Assembly: GCF_921293095.1 (NCBI RefSeq) | Contig: NC_060259.1 | Location: 27,163,812-27,227,811, forward strand | Length of the DNA: 64,000 bases | Direction: 5' to 3' | From: Ischnura elegans | Lineage: Eukaryota > Arthropoda > Insecta > Odonata > Coenagrionidae | Part shown: positions 1 through 10,112 of the stretch, piece by piece | How the letters are laid out: the number at the start of each line of letters is the position of its first letter | How positions within the stretch are numbered: position 1 is the stretch's first letter | The notes under the pieces: generated by a model | Told to the model about the DNA's origin: nothing | The model's database searches: none | Seen by the model: only the letters and a program-made list of their open reading frames with translations | Made by a program: the position numbers and the translations under genes

Positions 1-234
1 ATTCCACGTAATACATATATCTCCATACTCCAGGGAAGTGAATGCATATTTTGCATTGCAAAATCATGAAACCTCACAATCTCGTTGGTTTTTTACTTAG
101 AAGCATAATTATCGACGACGACTCAAAATTATTTTCGTGCTTAAATTGTGTACGACCAATGTACCACTGTGCGGACAATTCGTGGATTCGCGACCAATGC
201 ACATGAATGCGCGTATAATGTGCATTTCATGCTA
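1..234. other. Unassigned flank before the first LINE
   Basis: AT-rich sequence with no recognisable gene or repeat. It abuts the broken end of the minus-strand retrotransposon endonuclease; the retrotransposon-like reading frame appears to stop making sense at about position 245. Confidence 0.4.
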
Positions 235-1224
235 TCAGGCGCTGCTTGGGCTATTTGTCATCCAGGGCTTTAATTTTTTGGAGTCTTTAGTAGTGCTGTA
301 AGAAAATCTTGAAAATTCTAAACAAGAAGTAAGCTTCTCAATAATCAATTCGAAAGCTTTGGAAGCGTTATTTTCATTAAACACCACAGTCCAATCTACT
401 CCTGCTACACAATGTTTTAGATAATTGTAATTTATACCATACTTAAGGGGCTCACTCTCACAACCACCTCTGTTTTGACTATGATAATGCACAGGAGCAA
501 TAGAAAACACAGTCATAGAATGATCACTTATATCTAGGTGGAGTACTTCAGTGAGTAATTGAAATTTATACATATTCGCAATTCTAGCAAACACATGATC
601 TAAACAAGTCGAAGATGATCTTGTTATTCTTGTTGGAAGTTTCAGCAGACATTGTAAACCTTGGGAGCACATTAAATTAATATAATCATTAGAAACCTGA
701 TTATTATCTAAAATATTTATGTTAATATCACCAACAATAACCAGGTTACCACTAACTTTGTGAAAGACCCCTTGTATTTCATTTAAGAAATGATTAGGCT
801 GAATAACGTGATGCCTATATAGACATAACAAGTAAAAATTAATAAAGCCAAAGTGTAAAGTCAACAATACACAATCAGCAGAAGATAGTGTGACTGAAAT
901 TGAATTACAAGGAATTTCTTCAAGTACATACACAAGGAGACCTTTGGCTCTACTGTAATCAGTGCATTTAGCAAACATTTTAAAACCACTTATTTTGTAT
1001 AGACTTAACTCACTTTCGCTAATCCATATTTCAGTAAGTACAATTACAGTAGGTTTAAACATTAACTGAGATAAATTGATTAAGAACACATCAAAGTTCG
1101 TTCTCATACTACGTATGTTTTGGTGAATTATTTTCACTTCTTTCACTATACTAAGGCTATGAATATTTTGAGCGTTAGAGAGAGCGTTAGTGCTACAATT
1201 AAGATTACTATTTATGGAAGACAT
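235..1224 (-). pseudogene. Non-LTR retrotransposon ORF2, apurinic-like endonuclease domain, 3' truncated
   Basis: This is the N-terminal part of a LINE ORF2. The 329-residue frame reads as an exonuclease-endonuclease-phosphatase fold, the domain that nicks target DNA for target-primed reverse transcription. Visible landmarks are the early IIHQNIRSM block (Asn after Gln), the LTEIW block with its catalytic-type Glu, the VGDINI block near residue 165, the LDHVF block, and the SDHSMT block that supplies the terminal Asp-His pair. The frame ends with KPWMT, the usual lead-in to the reverse transcriptase, and then runs out, so the whole reverse transcriptase is absent. Its start lies 4 bases after the stop of the preceding ORF1 frame on the same strand, as in a normal two-ORF LINE. 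Loss of the 3' rather than the 5' end is unusual for this element class and points to later deletion or rearrangement. The family (Jockey/CR1-like) is inferred by eye. Confidence 0.82.
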
Positions 1225-1228
1225 TGTA

Positions 1229-1900
1229 TTATAAATTATTTATATCATTCATGCACGTGAGTACAAATACCGGTTCTTTTTCTGCTTTTCTCATCAGAAT
1301 TTTCCCGTCACGTATCCAAAGATATTTATAGTTTTTTTCTTTCTTCACAGCCTTCGCTGCATTCAGAACTCGCCTTCTGCTCGCACAAAGCGCCTCGTTT
1401 ACGTATATCGGTGAGGAAGGGCCCTGAAGGTTAAGGTTTCCAGTGGCGAAATCTCTCTTCACTCTTCTTTTGGCCACGAGGTCGTCCTTGAGCTGTTTGC
1501 GGACGAATTTCACATGAATTCCTCCGTTTCCACTTCCTCCTTTGAAGCGATAACAATAATCAATGTCACTCGCTTCCAGTTTTACCCCTAAGCCAACTCC
1601 AATTCGACACACAACACTCGTCAAATTTTCATTAGAGTTTAGGGGGTATCCATGCAGCTCAATGGAATGAGAGAGCATACGCTGTTCTTGATCATTGCAC
1701 TGGTTTTCAAGAGCCGCGATTTGTTTCTTCAAGTTAATATTTTCCTATAGCAATACATCTATTTTTTCAAAACACTCATCTACTCTCTTACCATGGGCGT
1801 TAATAGACGAGGAAAGGTCTCCGACAGCATCTACTTCAAACAGCATGTTTACGCCCCCGCAAAAACTAATGTCTCTGTTGCCACTATTTATACTAATTGA
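1229..1900 (-). pseudogene. Non-LTR retrotransposon ORF1 (nucleic-acid-binding protein), interrupted
   Basis: The open part (1229-1732) has a short coiled-coil-like start rich in Lys, Gln and Glu. It is followed by a region with the ELHGYP, CYRFKG and IHVKFVRK blocks typical of the RRM-like and C-terminal domains of LINE ORF1 proteins, which coat element RNA. The same frame continues upstream for about 50 codons through a single TAG (positions 1745-1747, between VLL and ENINL) up to a TAA at 1901-1903. The real ORF1 was therefore longer and carries at least one nonsense mutation. There is no good ATG at the start of the open part; it opens at a TTG. The endonuclease frame follows directly downstream on the same strand. 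No zinc finger is visible in this copy. Confidence 0.72.
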
Positions 1901-1989
1901 TTACTGCAAAACGTTTTATGCTTTACACCTCCTTCGCAAAAGTGTTCCGACAATTTTTCAAGTGAATACACCTTTATCGATTTGATGTA

Positions 1990-2225
1990 GCAGAATTAAA
2001 ACTTTAAAACCGATACCGAAAAACATTATGGCGGGCGTCGATAAGCTTAAGACATGCTCTCAAGCACCCCAATAAGCTATCGACATTTTTCGTAAATGCT
2101 ACCGAGAAAATATCGTTAAGCAAACATAGAGAAAACCAATTGTCTTAGATAAGATTTTCGATAAGCTAACGACGTAGCAACGTCGATAAGACTTGCTATC
2201 GAGTTAGAGAAAGCCCCTACAGGGC
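1990..2225. repeat. Degenerate repeats around an ATAAGCT(A)TCGA-type word
   Basis: Words such as GATAAGCTTAAGA, AATAAGCTATCGAC, GATAAGCTAACGAC and GATAAGACTTGCTATCGA recur in about 220 bases, in direct and inverted orientation. I see no coding potential. It could be the eroded end of a small inverted-repeat element. Confidence 0.35.
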
Positions 2226-2394
2226 TCACCTTTTATAGAGCCCAAGGAAGTAAGAGATCTTCCCATTGGGGACCTTTAGTCCTTCGCTAAGGACATTGGC
2301 CTCTTTGGGTGATCCATTAACGGTGGTAAGCACAATGGACCTACAGGTAAAAGTGCCCTGGGAGCTGATCCCCCACCGCATAAACGAATCTATC
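2226..2394. other. Unassigned segment between repeats
   Basis: A less AT-rich segment that ends in a short CTAT run (ATCTATCTATCTATCATC). A short open frame crosses it but has no recognisable domain. Confidence 0.3.
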
Positions 2395-2398
2395 TATC

Positions 2399-2740
2399 TA
2401 TCATCAGTCACTGTTGCATTTCCTAAGGGAACTGTTGAGTTTCAACATTTACTGTTTGATTTTTCTAAAGTTACTGTTGAATTCAACAGTGGTCCCAATT
2501 AATTACTGAAAATTTCAACAGTTACTGTTGGATTTTAACAGTTACTGTTTGACTTTCTACAGTTGCTGTTGGATTTCAACAATTACTGTTGGACTTAAGC
2601 AGTTACTTTAGGGTTTCATCGGTCACTGCTGGATTTTCTATGGTTACTGTTGAGTTTCAATAGTTACTTTTGGATTTGAACAGTTACTGGTGTATTCAAC
2701 AGTTGTACCAATTAACTGCTGAAATTTTCAAATGTATATT
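2399..2740. repeat. Minisatellite of about 25-bp units
   Basis: About a dozen diverged tandem units built around GTTACTGTTGGATTTCAACA fill this stretch. A longer block (ATTCAACAGT, then CCAATTAA, then CTGAAA) occurs twice, near 2479 and 2695, which suggests a higher-order duplication. The repeat lies immediately upstream of a retrotransposon ORF1 start and may be part of that element's 5' region, but this is inference. Confidence 0.75.
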
Positions 2741-2870
2741 CATATGGATTCAAGATAATTATGGACTAATAATTCACATGGAAAACTGATTCAGACGGAT
2801 TGAGGGATCATATGGATTTTAAAAATACACATATTCTCGACACAAGACCTGCAATCAAGATTGAGAAAAG

Positions 2871-3161
2871 ATGGCGGACAGCCACAGTACGTTGACTTGT
2901 GGTTCTTGCAAATTACCGGCCGAATTAGCGGGAAATATTATTCCCTGCGTTTTGTGTGATAAGATATTTCATCACAAATGCACCGGCCTTAATGATATTT
3001 GTCTGAAAGTGCTTAACGATCACCATTTCATGAAATGGATGTGTTTTTTATGTCGCCTACGGAAGTTCCCGATCGAAAAAATGGTGGCCGATATTGAAAC
3101 ACTTCACCTGAAACAAACTTTCACAAAACACCTGAAAATGGATTATGTCCTACTTAAGTGA
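2871..3161 (+). pseudogene. LINE ORF1 N-terminus with PHD-type zinc finger, truncated
   Basis: The 96-residue frame starts at a credible ATG (GAAAAGATGG). It has an ordered Cys/His series, CGSC, CVLC, HHKC and CFLC, typical of a PHD finger (Cys4-His-Cys3). PHD fingers occur at the N-terminus of ORF1 in some Jockey/CR1-group LINEs, and the neighbouring reverse transcriptase supports that origin over a host chromatin gene. The zinc finger ends around residue 65. The frame then runs for about 30 residues and breaks at 3161, where it overlaps the start of a reverse-transcriptase frame by 17 bases. The rest of ORF1, the endonuclease and most of the reverse transcriptase are missing, so this is an internally deleted copy. 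Confidence 0.65.
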
Positions 3162-4155
3162 CAGACAACAAGTTGTTTGTTATCCATATGGATCCTCAAC
3201 TATAAAATCTGGTCCCTTGAAACTAACCAGAGGTGTACCTCAAGGATCTCTCCTTGGTCCACTGCTTTTTTTACTTTTTATTAATGACCTTCCGAATCAC
3301 TTGTCACATGGTAGAACCATTCTTTATGCAGATGACACCTCCACCATTGTCACAGCCAAAAGTGCTCAACATTTGGTGGACATCACTAATTTGACCATTA
3401 AGGAAATGCATCAGTGGTGTAAAAACAACAACCTCATTATTAATGAAGATAAAACTCTCTTCATACAATTCCTCATTAAAAGCTCTAACAAGAGAGTTCT
3501 TCTCCCTCATATTAATAATATTAATCACTCCACAAATGTAACTTCAACAAAGTTCCTGGGGTTCCTAATCTCAGATGGCCTCGATTGGTATCCTCATATT
3601 CAGGCCATAATCAATAAAATTTCTGTGGGTACTTATATGATCAGGAAATTATCTCCTATTGTGTCATTTGAAACCCTGAAAATGGTTTATTATGCCAAAG
3701 TACATGCTCATATTTCCTATGGAATATTGCTTTGGGGAAATTCAACTGCTGCCAAAAAAGCCTTTTCTGCTCAGAAAAAGGCAATTAAGACTATGCATCA
3801 AGTTCCTATCCGCACCCCTGGCAAGCCCCTCTTTGCTGCATCAAAAACCCTAACACTCCCTTCTCTCTATATCCTGACATGTGCCAACTTTATTAAAGCA
3901 AACCTTGATAAATTTCCTTCTAATGCCACCTTCCACCATCACCACACAAGATCAAGTAATAATATACACCACGAGCAGTACTCCAGCTCCCTCTGTTTAA
4001 AGGGTCCCAGGCATTCAGCCACTGCTATATTTAACAAAATCCCTGTTGAAATAAAAGATTGCACCTCAATTTATGTATTTAAGAACAAGCTGAAACTCCT
4101 TCTCTCTAAAAAGTGCTATTACAGCATTTCCGAATATATGGAAGATAATTTGTAA
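3137..4155 (+). pseudogene. Non-LTR reverse transcriptase, C-terminal half (partial)
   Basis: The open frame (ATG at 3145, 336 residues) covers the second half of a LINE reverse transcriptase and its C-terminal region. It shows SYLSDRQQV, motif B GVPQGSLLGPL (about residues 30-40) and the catalytic LYADDTS (YADD at 61-64). The thumb-like FLGFLISDGLDW and ISYGILLWGN follow, and last the HHHHTRSSNNIH, ATAIFNKIPVEIKD and KLLLSKKCYY blocks that end these proteins. Motif A with the first catalytic Asp is absent because the frame is joined at about 3137 to the ORF1 start. The frame is uninterrupted to its stop. That implies the internal deletion is recent, or happened before or during insertion. 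Confidence 0.88.
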
Positions 4156-4397
4156 TTATGATAATCTCCATGATGCTAGTTGTGACATCTTATTTTGTCC
4201 ATACTATTGTATTGTACTTATTTATTTCATCAATTCTTATGTATTTAGAAAATTATTTTTATTGTTTCCATGTAAATTGTAAATCTTGATGACACATCAT
4301 CATTGTATTTTTATTTGATATTTGTATTAGCTTTTTTATGACGTAGCCATGCAATTGTACTCTTGCCAATCGGTGAAATAAATTATTATTATGTTTT
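4156..4397 (+). other. LINE 3' UTR and putative tail
   Basis: AT-rich sequence after the reverse-transcriptase stop. It ends with GGTGAAATAAATTATTATT, a polyadenylation-like signal followed by a short ATT repeat, the usual kind of tail in Jockey/CR1-type elements. No flanking target duplication was found by eye. Confidence 0.5.
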
Positions 4398-4472
4398 TTC
4401 TTAAATTTTCTTCAGTTTTCACTGAGTAGCTTTAGTGTTAAGAGCACGGGTTTTCACCAAGGTAACTCTTCA

Positions 4473-4889
4473 CTATTGAATTGCGTTGAGAAATTTTCTC
4501 GTGATATGACAGGTTGAAATTATTACAGCCTTTTGCAGTTTGATGTAAGTATTTGGATGGAGGTTGAGTATTTTGAAACTATTTTGTATGTGTTTTGGGA
4601 TGATACCGGTAGCTGAGATGACAATTGGAGCTATATAAACCTGTTCCATATTCCATATTCTTTTTATTTCTATTGCAAGATCTTGGTACTTGTTAATTTT
4701 TCCTGTAATTGTCTTTTCGATGTTATGCGACAGTGGCACGGCAATATCAACTATGTAGCAAGTTCTATATTTCTTGTCAATCAACACTATATCTGGTCTA
4801 TTATTAACTATAGTTTTATCTGTTTGAATAGGCAGATCGTAATAGATTTTAAATTCGCCGTTTTCAAGCACTGTTTCAGGGTGGTACAC
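4473..4889 (-). pseudogene. PD-(D/E)XK-like domain fragment from a retroelement-associated ORF
   Basis: The 138-residue frame contains RPDIVLIDKKYRTCYIVDIA, a Pro-Asp followed about 17 residues later by Val-Asp-Ile-Ala. It then has KYQDLAIEIKRIWNM and a hydrophobic IAPIVISATGIIPKHI segment. This arrangement recurs at the C-termini of many uncharacterised reverse-transcriptase-containing ORFs in invertebrates and resembles restriction-like nuclease folds. The catalytic Lys is not certain by eye. The fragment starts with MYHPETVLENGE and has no upstream partner on the minus strand, so it is probably a 5'-truncated insertion. A host gene is unlikely given the surrounding retroelement debris. Confidence 0.5.
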
Positions 4890-4933
4890 ATAATATGGGG
4901 TCTTAGTATCTATTAACTTGTGTCTTGTGTGTT

Positions 4934-4956
4934 ATTATTATTATTATTATTATTAG
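4934..4956. repeat. (ATT)n microsatellite
   Basis: Seven ATT units in a row. It sits just before a retrotransposon tail fragment and could be an old LINE tail or priming tract. Confidence 0.8.
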
Positions 4957-4963
4957 ATAATAA

Positions 4964-5410
4964 TGGATTTGAGCCCCAAAGGACGAGCCCTTAACGACCA
5001 CATCCAAAATCCTTATTGCTGAAAGCTTATTTAACTTCAAATTTTCAAGTGATTCAATTTTTAAAACGCAAAAACGTGTAATACAACTAATTTGTAATGT
5101 TCCGTACCATGCACCCTGCCTCTCTCTTTTCAAAAAACTTTGTATTCTGACCATACCTTGTGTCTCTATCTATGTTCTAAGTCTATTTACTTTGAGAAAC
5201 ATAAACCTGTACATGACCAATGACAATTTCCACTGTTACCAAACCAGGACCTGTAGAGATCTACACCAATCTTTCATCAGGACCCTCAAGGTCCTAAACA
5301 TATGGGCCTGTTGATTTTCAACAGGCTCCCTCCTGACATCAAAAATCAAGAGAACACAATGATGTTCAAAAGGAAATTGTTGATGTTTCTAAATAATAAT
5401 CAGTTTTAAT
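4964..5410 (+). pseudogene. LINE reverse-transcriptase C-terminal tail, decayed
   Basis: Translating plus across a frame change gives blocks typical of the end of a LINE ORF2: KTQKRVIQLICNVPYHAP, LFKKLCILTIPCVSIYVL, YQTRTCRDLH, and, in a second frame, LLIFNRLPPDIKN and FKRKLLMFL, then a stop near 5409. These match the order of the same blocks in the copy ending at 4155, but the sequence is clearly different, so it is another family or an old copy. A frameshift lies near 5310. Confidence 0.65.
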
Positions 5411-5559
5411 CTATCAAAGAGTTTATGAACTCAATATTTGTTTCCTGATCGAGTTGAATATTAGATTATGTTTCTCTCCAGTTTTATATATCCTATGTTT
5501 AACCTTAGTGATTGCAATATGTAATCCCTGGTAATAATTGACGTGCCTTATATCATGTA

Positions 5560-5630
5560 CTATGGGGGAAAAAAGTATCCCAACAAAGTTTGTGCCGCCA
5601 CCATCGCTTCGCAGGAGAATGGGTTCCCTT
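5560..5630 (+). repeat. Left terminal inverted repeat of the 3.6-kb element
   Basis: Begins CTATGGGGGAAAAAAGTATC and pairs with 9075-9145. TA precedes it. Confidence 0.8.
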
Positions 5631-6159
5631 TCTAACAGTATATAATCCTTGGAAAGAGACGAGGGAAATTCAAATACGGTCTTTTTCAGCCACCAAGGTC
5701 GTGACGGTGAATTTGCCTGCCTCGAACGTATTTCGTACTCCTCTCTACAATGATGGCGCATTTGAAATCCCTAGGAATAGTGCCTTACTTTTACCGCTAT
5801 TTCGCTCTAACCCTCATTTCCTTTCCTTCTTCGCTCCTACTCCGGCACTCGTAATAAAATTCACTGAAAGCCCATCTCCACTTCCTCATTTTCTCGTCTA
5901 TGAGAATTTACGGGATAAATATTCGCTAGACGTAATCTGCAAGGCAGCAATGGCGTGGAGCGATTTTGAGCATCAGGAATTACCCTAAATACACTGGTCA
6001 ACAAAAAACTTTTTTCTAACCTAGAGATGTTGTTGGATGATCCTTGAGGTGCTTTTCGTCCTGTTTCCAAATCTCGGCTCAGATATTTTCTATCACGTCT
6101 ACTTTCTTTAGGACAACCTAACTAAATAAGGGTTCAAGAATATTCAAGCAAATAAATCG

Positions 6160-7804
6160 TGATTTTAAAAATGTGAAAAATAGGTACTTTCGTAGGATTT
6201 TCTTATATATTTAGCATCTGGTAAGTTCCTATTCAGTGTCAATCAGTAATCTGATAACATGTTGCTGAAATTTCCTTGGTTCTATTTTTCCAAATGTAAA
6301 ATATCTTGTTCGAAACCCTCTCTCTGTTCATCTCTAAAAGTCTTAGGTTTGGTGGAAAAAGGCAGGGTTTGAGTCGAGAAAATAGATTTTAAAATTCATA
6401 TTGCAGCCCATATTTTGGTACAATTTAATTATATTAACATAGCCACCAGATCATGATAATTTTCTGCCATGATATTTCCTAAAAAATGTCCCGATACATT
6501 TTTAAATGCGTTCCACGTGCTTTTCTCCATTGATCTCACTTGCTATTGAAATTCTGTATCCTTCAATTCCTAATCTGTGGCCCAATACATATTCCTTATT
6601 TGATCTCACTTAATTGAACAACTTTTTGTTTCAAGTAAGTAAAACCAGCACCATATTTGTCCATGGCTTCAAAAAATTTTTTAAAAAGTCCTTATTTAAT
6701 AGGAGGAGGAAAAAGAATATTTTTTTGGATCAACCTAAGGCTGAAAAAGGACATTTTTGGATCCAGGGACGAGTTCTTTACGTTCCAGACACATTGTTTT
6801 CAAGCAACAATTTTTTCTGTCCCTGATATCCCATTCGCAGATGAAGCAAAACATTTCGTATAGCCAAGCTGTAATCCTAGTAATATTGCAATTACTTTAA
6901 GTGGCCACAAATTTTCCATGTATATTTTCGGTAGTGATTTTTTTCTGAAAGTAACTGCATATTCTCGTAAGATTCTTTCATTTCAGTTTCATGAGTTAAC
7001 AGTATTGATGGGAGCTCATTGCCATTACGTATGCCTTTAAAATAACCTATGTGGAATAAATGAGCAAACGCTAATCATCTGTGTTTAATTCGAAATTAAG
7101 AGTATCCATAACAGAGAGAACATCATTGCAAAAAGCAAATCTGTTTTGGTGAAGAAACCAAATCAAATTCGTCATGGCGAGAGCGGGACATCAAAAGTTT
7201 CGAATTTGGATCCAACAATTTTCAACCCTTAAATCGTGATCCTAATATTTTACCATGCTTTCAGGATAAAATTTAAATTGTGAAGTAGATCATTTAAGTC
7301 CTCTTGCATCATAAAACGAGGTACAGCAGATTTACTCGGTCCAAAATTTGGGTCCTTCGAGTTTCTGAATCCTTCATTATGATGTTCTTGATTACTTTCT
7401 GAATATTTTCTAGGATTAACATACTCCATTGGTTTCGGCACTTGTAAGTTTTCGGAGTGAGGGAACGGTAGTATCGCTGATTCAAAGTCGTCTGGATTTT
7501 TTACAGTGTGTTTTGACTTCGCTGTAATTCCTTTCATTTTTTCAACAAAAATAACAGTCTGAACAATGATCTGCCAAATTATGGGGACGGCAAATTCCTT
7601 ATGACGTAGTCCCTTCGACCAACCAGTAAGAAGCTCTACATTGGTGGTACACAACACATGGGGATCCCATTCTTTATCTTGGCCACCCAACAGGCAGTCA
7701 AAATAAAGTTTATAGTCCTGTCTGAAAAAGGGAGTAATTTTCCACCTTTGAGCCTTAAAAGTAATTTCACCGTATGCGTAATAAAAGTCATTAGGATGGT
7801 TCAC
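6160..7804 (-). pseudogene. Decayed member of a multicopy arthropod protein family of unknown function
   Basis: The open part (7250-7804, 184 aa, starting at a GTG) has FYYAYGEITFKAQRW, LYFDCLLGGQDKEWDPHVLC, LLTGWSKGLRH, KGITAKSKHTV and EDLNDLLHNLNF. I recognise this order from a large family of uncharacterised arthropod proteins present in many copies per genome. Following the minus strand through stops and frameshifts recovers the rest. FCNDVLSVMDTLNFEL lies near 7100-7150, LPSILLTHETEMKESYENMQ near 6960-7020, ICGHLKVIAILLGLQLGYTK near 6860-6920 and CEWDIRDRK near 6830. FKIYFLDSNPAFF follows near 6360-6390, then DEQREGFEQDI near 6300-6330 and LNRNLPDAKYIRKS near 6200-6240. The Cys pair expected after the ITAKSKH-proximal Trp is missing in this copy. 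It sits wholly inside the TIR element, which suggests it is element-borne. Function is unknown. Confidence 0.68.
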
Positions 7805-9074
7805 GCACTATCTATGCCTAAATTCTGATTAAAGCTAAGCCACTTCTCAGCGATTACGTTGTAATAAGCTGTAATTTCTTACGAGCAACAAAAGTCTATC
7901 TTCTACTACCTTCAGAGAAATCAAACATCTTCTCGCTCCTACAGCTGGTCACATGCTGATGTGAAGTTGCAGCTGATGCAGCATTGCTTTGAACAAAACG
8001 ATAAGATAGTACAATTTTAAACATAGCTTGACAGAATAGGAACGCATTACATCGTAGGACAACATGTTTTGGCAGGAAAGTTTTATTTACACTTTCTCAT
8101 ACACACTCACTTTCTCACGATACATAAATGAATTAAATTACTACTTTCTTAAAAGCAAAAATATACATTAAGCTGTCCTAAAGAAACTAACTGTGATAGA
8201 AAGAATCTGAAAAATACGCCTTAGACAATTGTCACTTTCAAAGGTTTTAGTGCGTCAATTGCAGTTGAAAATTTCCTCAATGATAAGCACATGATTGCTA
8301 CAAATTTAATAGACACACAATTTTTCGAGTTAAATTCCATAAATCGCAAAACAAAATTAACATATTATTTTTTCCTAGCCAGTGGTAAAAAAAACTTTAT
8401 TTTCTGCAATTTGATACCTCACTTTCTTTTTAATGTATTGGGAAACCAATTTTGTAAAATTAAAACTGCATGCTATGTTGGTGTCAAAAAGTACTTTTGA
8501 CAATATATAAGGGTCAAATAAAATATCTAAATTAATGTGGACGAAAAATACACTCCAATGAATTCACACTTCACTTGGGACAATGTCTCTCCTTTTATTA
8601 AATTCGAAATCTCAGCAGCAGTTTGATGTATTATTGTCAGCATCAACATATCCGGTCGTAAACCTAGGAGCTAGCCGGTCACTTCTCAGGTGGAGGTCTT
8701 CTCCGACGCGTTCTGGCAATGTGCACGGCAGTCCTTCCAGAAAAGCTAAAACTTCTTCAAAACCAACTGCATTAAAATGCGTGGCCCATCGAATATTCTC
8801 GTTGACTGCCTTGTTTACGTTAAGGGAAAGCTTGCTATGGCCCATAGTGATTTTTGTCGTTTCGAAGAGATATGCGAAGGAAAATTCAGAGGAGCGTTTC
8901 CAATGCGCGCACATGATGCCGTCGAATGCGCCTCAAATTCTATGGAGTTCATCGCCAGTCATGCTCTGGGTTGCGGGAGACTCGGTAGTTGGTCGCGTAT
9001 TTGGACGACGAAGATAAGAAATGGTTTGCCTTGTTTGAATTTCCCTCACTGACCAAAGAATAACAGCCCACTGG
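7805..9074. other. Element interior, upstream of the decayed gene
   Basis: About 1.3 kb between the start of the decayed gene and the right inverted repeat. Open frames at 8583-9017 (plus) and 8612-8914 (minus) overlap each other and show no recognisable domain. It may contain the lost 5' exon and promoter of the decayed gene. Confidence 0.35.
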
Positions 9075-9145
9075 AAAGGAACCCACTATCCCGCGGAGCG
9101 GTAGTGGCGGCACAAACTTTGTCGGGATACTTTTTTCCCCCATAG
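9075..9145 (-). repeat. Right terminal inverted repeat of the 3.6-kb element
   Basis: Inverted copy of 5560-5630, ending GATACTTTTTTCCCCCATAG and followed by TA. Confidence 0.8.
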
Positions 9146-9222
9146 TACATAACTAATTGTTTTGTGAAATGATCTCCAGGCAAATAAAGAGTATTATTAA
9201 CTTCACAATAGAAATTACGTTA

Positions 9223-9341
9223 CCGAAAGTCTTTTCCACAGCATCATATATGCTCCGTTAGTTTTCAAACTCTCAGCTAAAGCATCTTCCACAACAGCAC
9301 TTTCAAGAAGTTGTTCCCTCAGTGATGGCGCCTCCCTGGTC
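9223..9341 (-). other. Possible exon, unknown gene
   Basis: On minus, an AG (in GAAGTAG) is followed by an open stretch reading TREAPSLREQLLESAVVEDA, then LAESLKTNGAYMMLWKRLS, and a GTAACG donor-like site. It has an amphipathic, protein-like composition and lies downstream, in the same orientation, of the THAP-domain exons at 13,458-13,598 and 10,113-10,259, so it might be a later exon of that gene. I do not recognise the domain, and chance is possible. Confidence 0.22.
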
Positions 9342-10112
9342 TACTTCGAAGTGGAAAAGTAAAGGACATCAGGGAAGACCCTTGGGATATGGCACCACGG
9401 GGAAGGCCCTTGGCATGTGGCTGTAATATTTCATTTTTGGCCGGTCATTAGTTTTCCTGACTTCTCATCGAGGTAGGAGGTTTCATGTACCACATCCTCA
9501 GCCAGGCAAAACCGGATAAACACCTTAAAATAAAGATAATTTCATTGGTACACAGACAAACAACTGTATTTCAAGTGAAGATTACAGTCGTCCGATAACG
9601 ATGTCGCCAGAAAAGGCTTAAATGATTCTCTGTGCACACAACGGTAGTTATAACTATAGTTTCAATGTCACTTCAGTGGATGTATCAATCTAATAAAAAT
9701 TTGAAAGTCCTGCCAAATCACCAGCATAAAAATATGTATAAAGAATATGATATCTCTTAAATCACATCTCAGCTCTTACCATGCATGAAGACATCACCAC
9801 AATGAATTTTAGTGGCAGGAAAGAAAAAAACACAGAATTAAAATACAGATATTTTATATTGTCATTATTCAATCACAATAATAGTAGCAATTCTCTCTTG
9901 TTACCATGAACTACTTTGCTGAAACAAATACTGTCTTTCTCTTATGATCAAAAATTATTTTAAGTGCATTGGCAGAAGCCATACTAACTATCTTCAATAG
10001 TTTCTCCAACGAATGTCTATTGCCACATCGTCACATCATCCACTTAAAAAAAAAAACAAATCCACATCCACCATTGTTATATATATGGAACTTATTCCAC
10101 TGTCTTTCTGTC
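9342..10112. other. No gene recognised
   Basis: AT-rich sequence with a poly(A) run near 10,050. No domain or repeat boundary is recognised. Confidence 0.4.

Larger units (their letters stand above)
5560..9145. mobile_element. 3.6-kb TIR element with TA target duplications
   Basis: The two ends are inverted copies of each other. Each begins CTATGGGGGAAAAAAGTATC, and similarity continues through ACAAAGTTTGTGCCGCCAC for about 70 bases with a few mismatches. The outer dinucleotide is TA at both sides (5558-5559 and 9146-9147), the target duplication seen in Tc1/mariner and some other cut-and-paste groups. The interior contains a decayed minus-strand gene (about 6160-7804) of a multicopy arthropod protein family, plus long stretches without recognisable coding sequence. 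No DD(D/E) transposase of a named superfamily is visible. It is either a non-autonomous element that captured this gene or an autonomous element whose own gene is this family. The superfamily is left open. Confidence 0.75.

Noticed and set aside
5590-5988. 132-codon open frame at the left end of the TIR element
   Set aside because: It starts inside the inverted repeat, shows no domain, and lies opposite to the decayed gene's strand.
8583-9017. Overlapping open frames on both strands near the right end of the TIR element
   Set aside because: No recognisable domain; one is probably a shadow of the other, and both may be chance.
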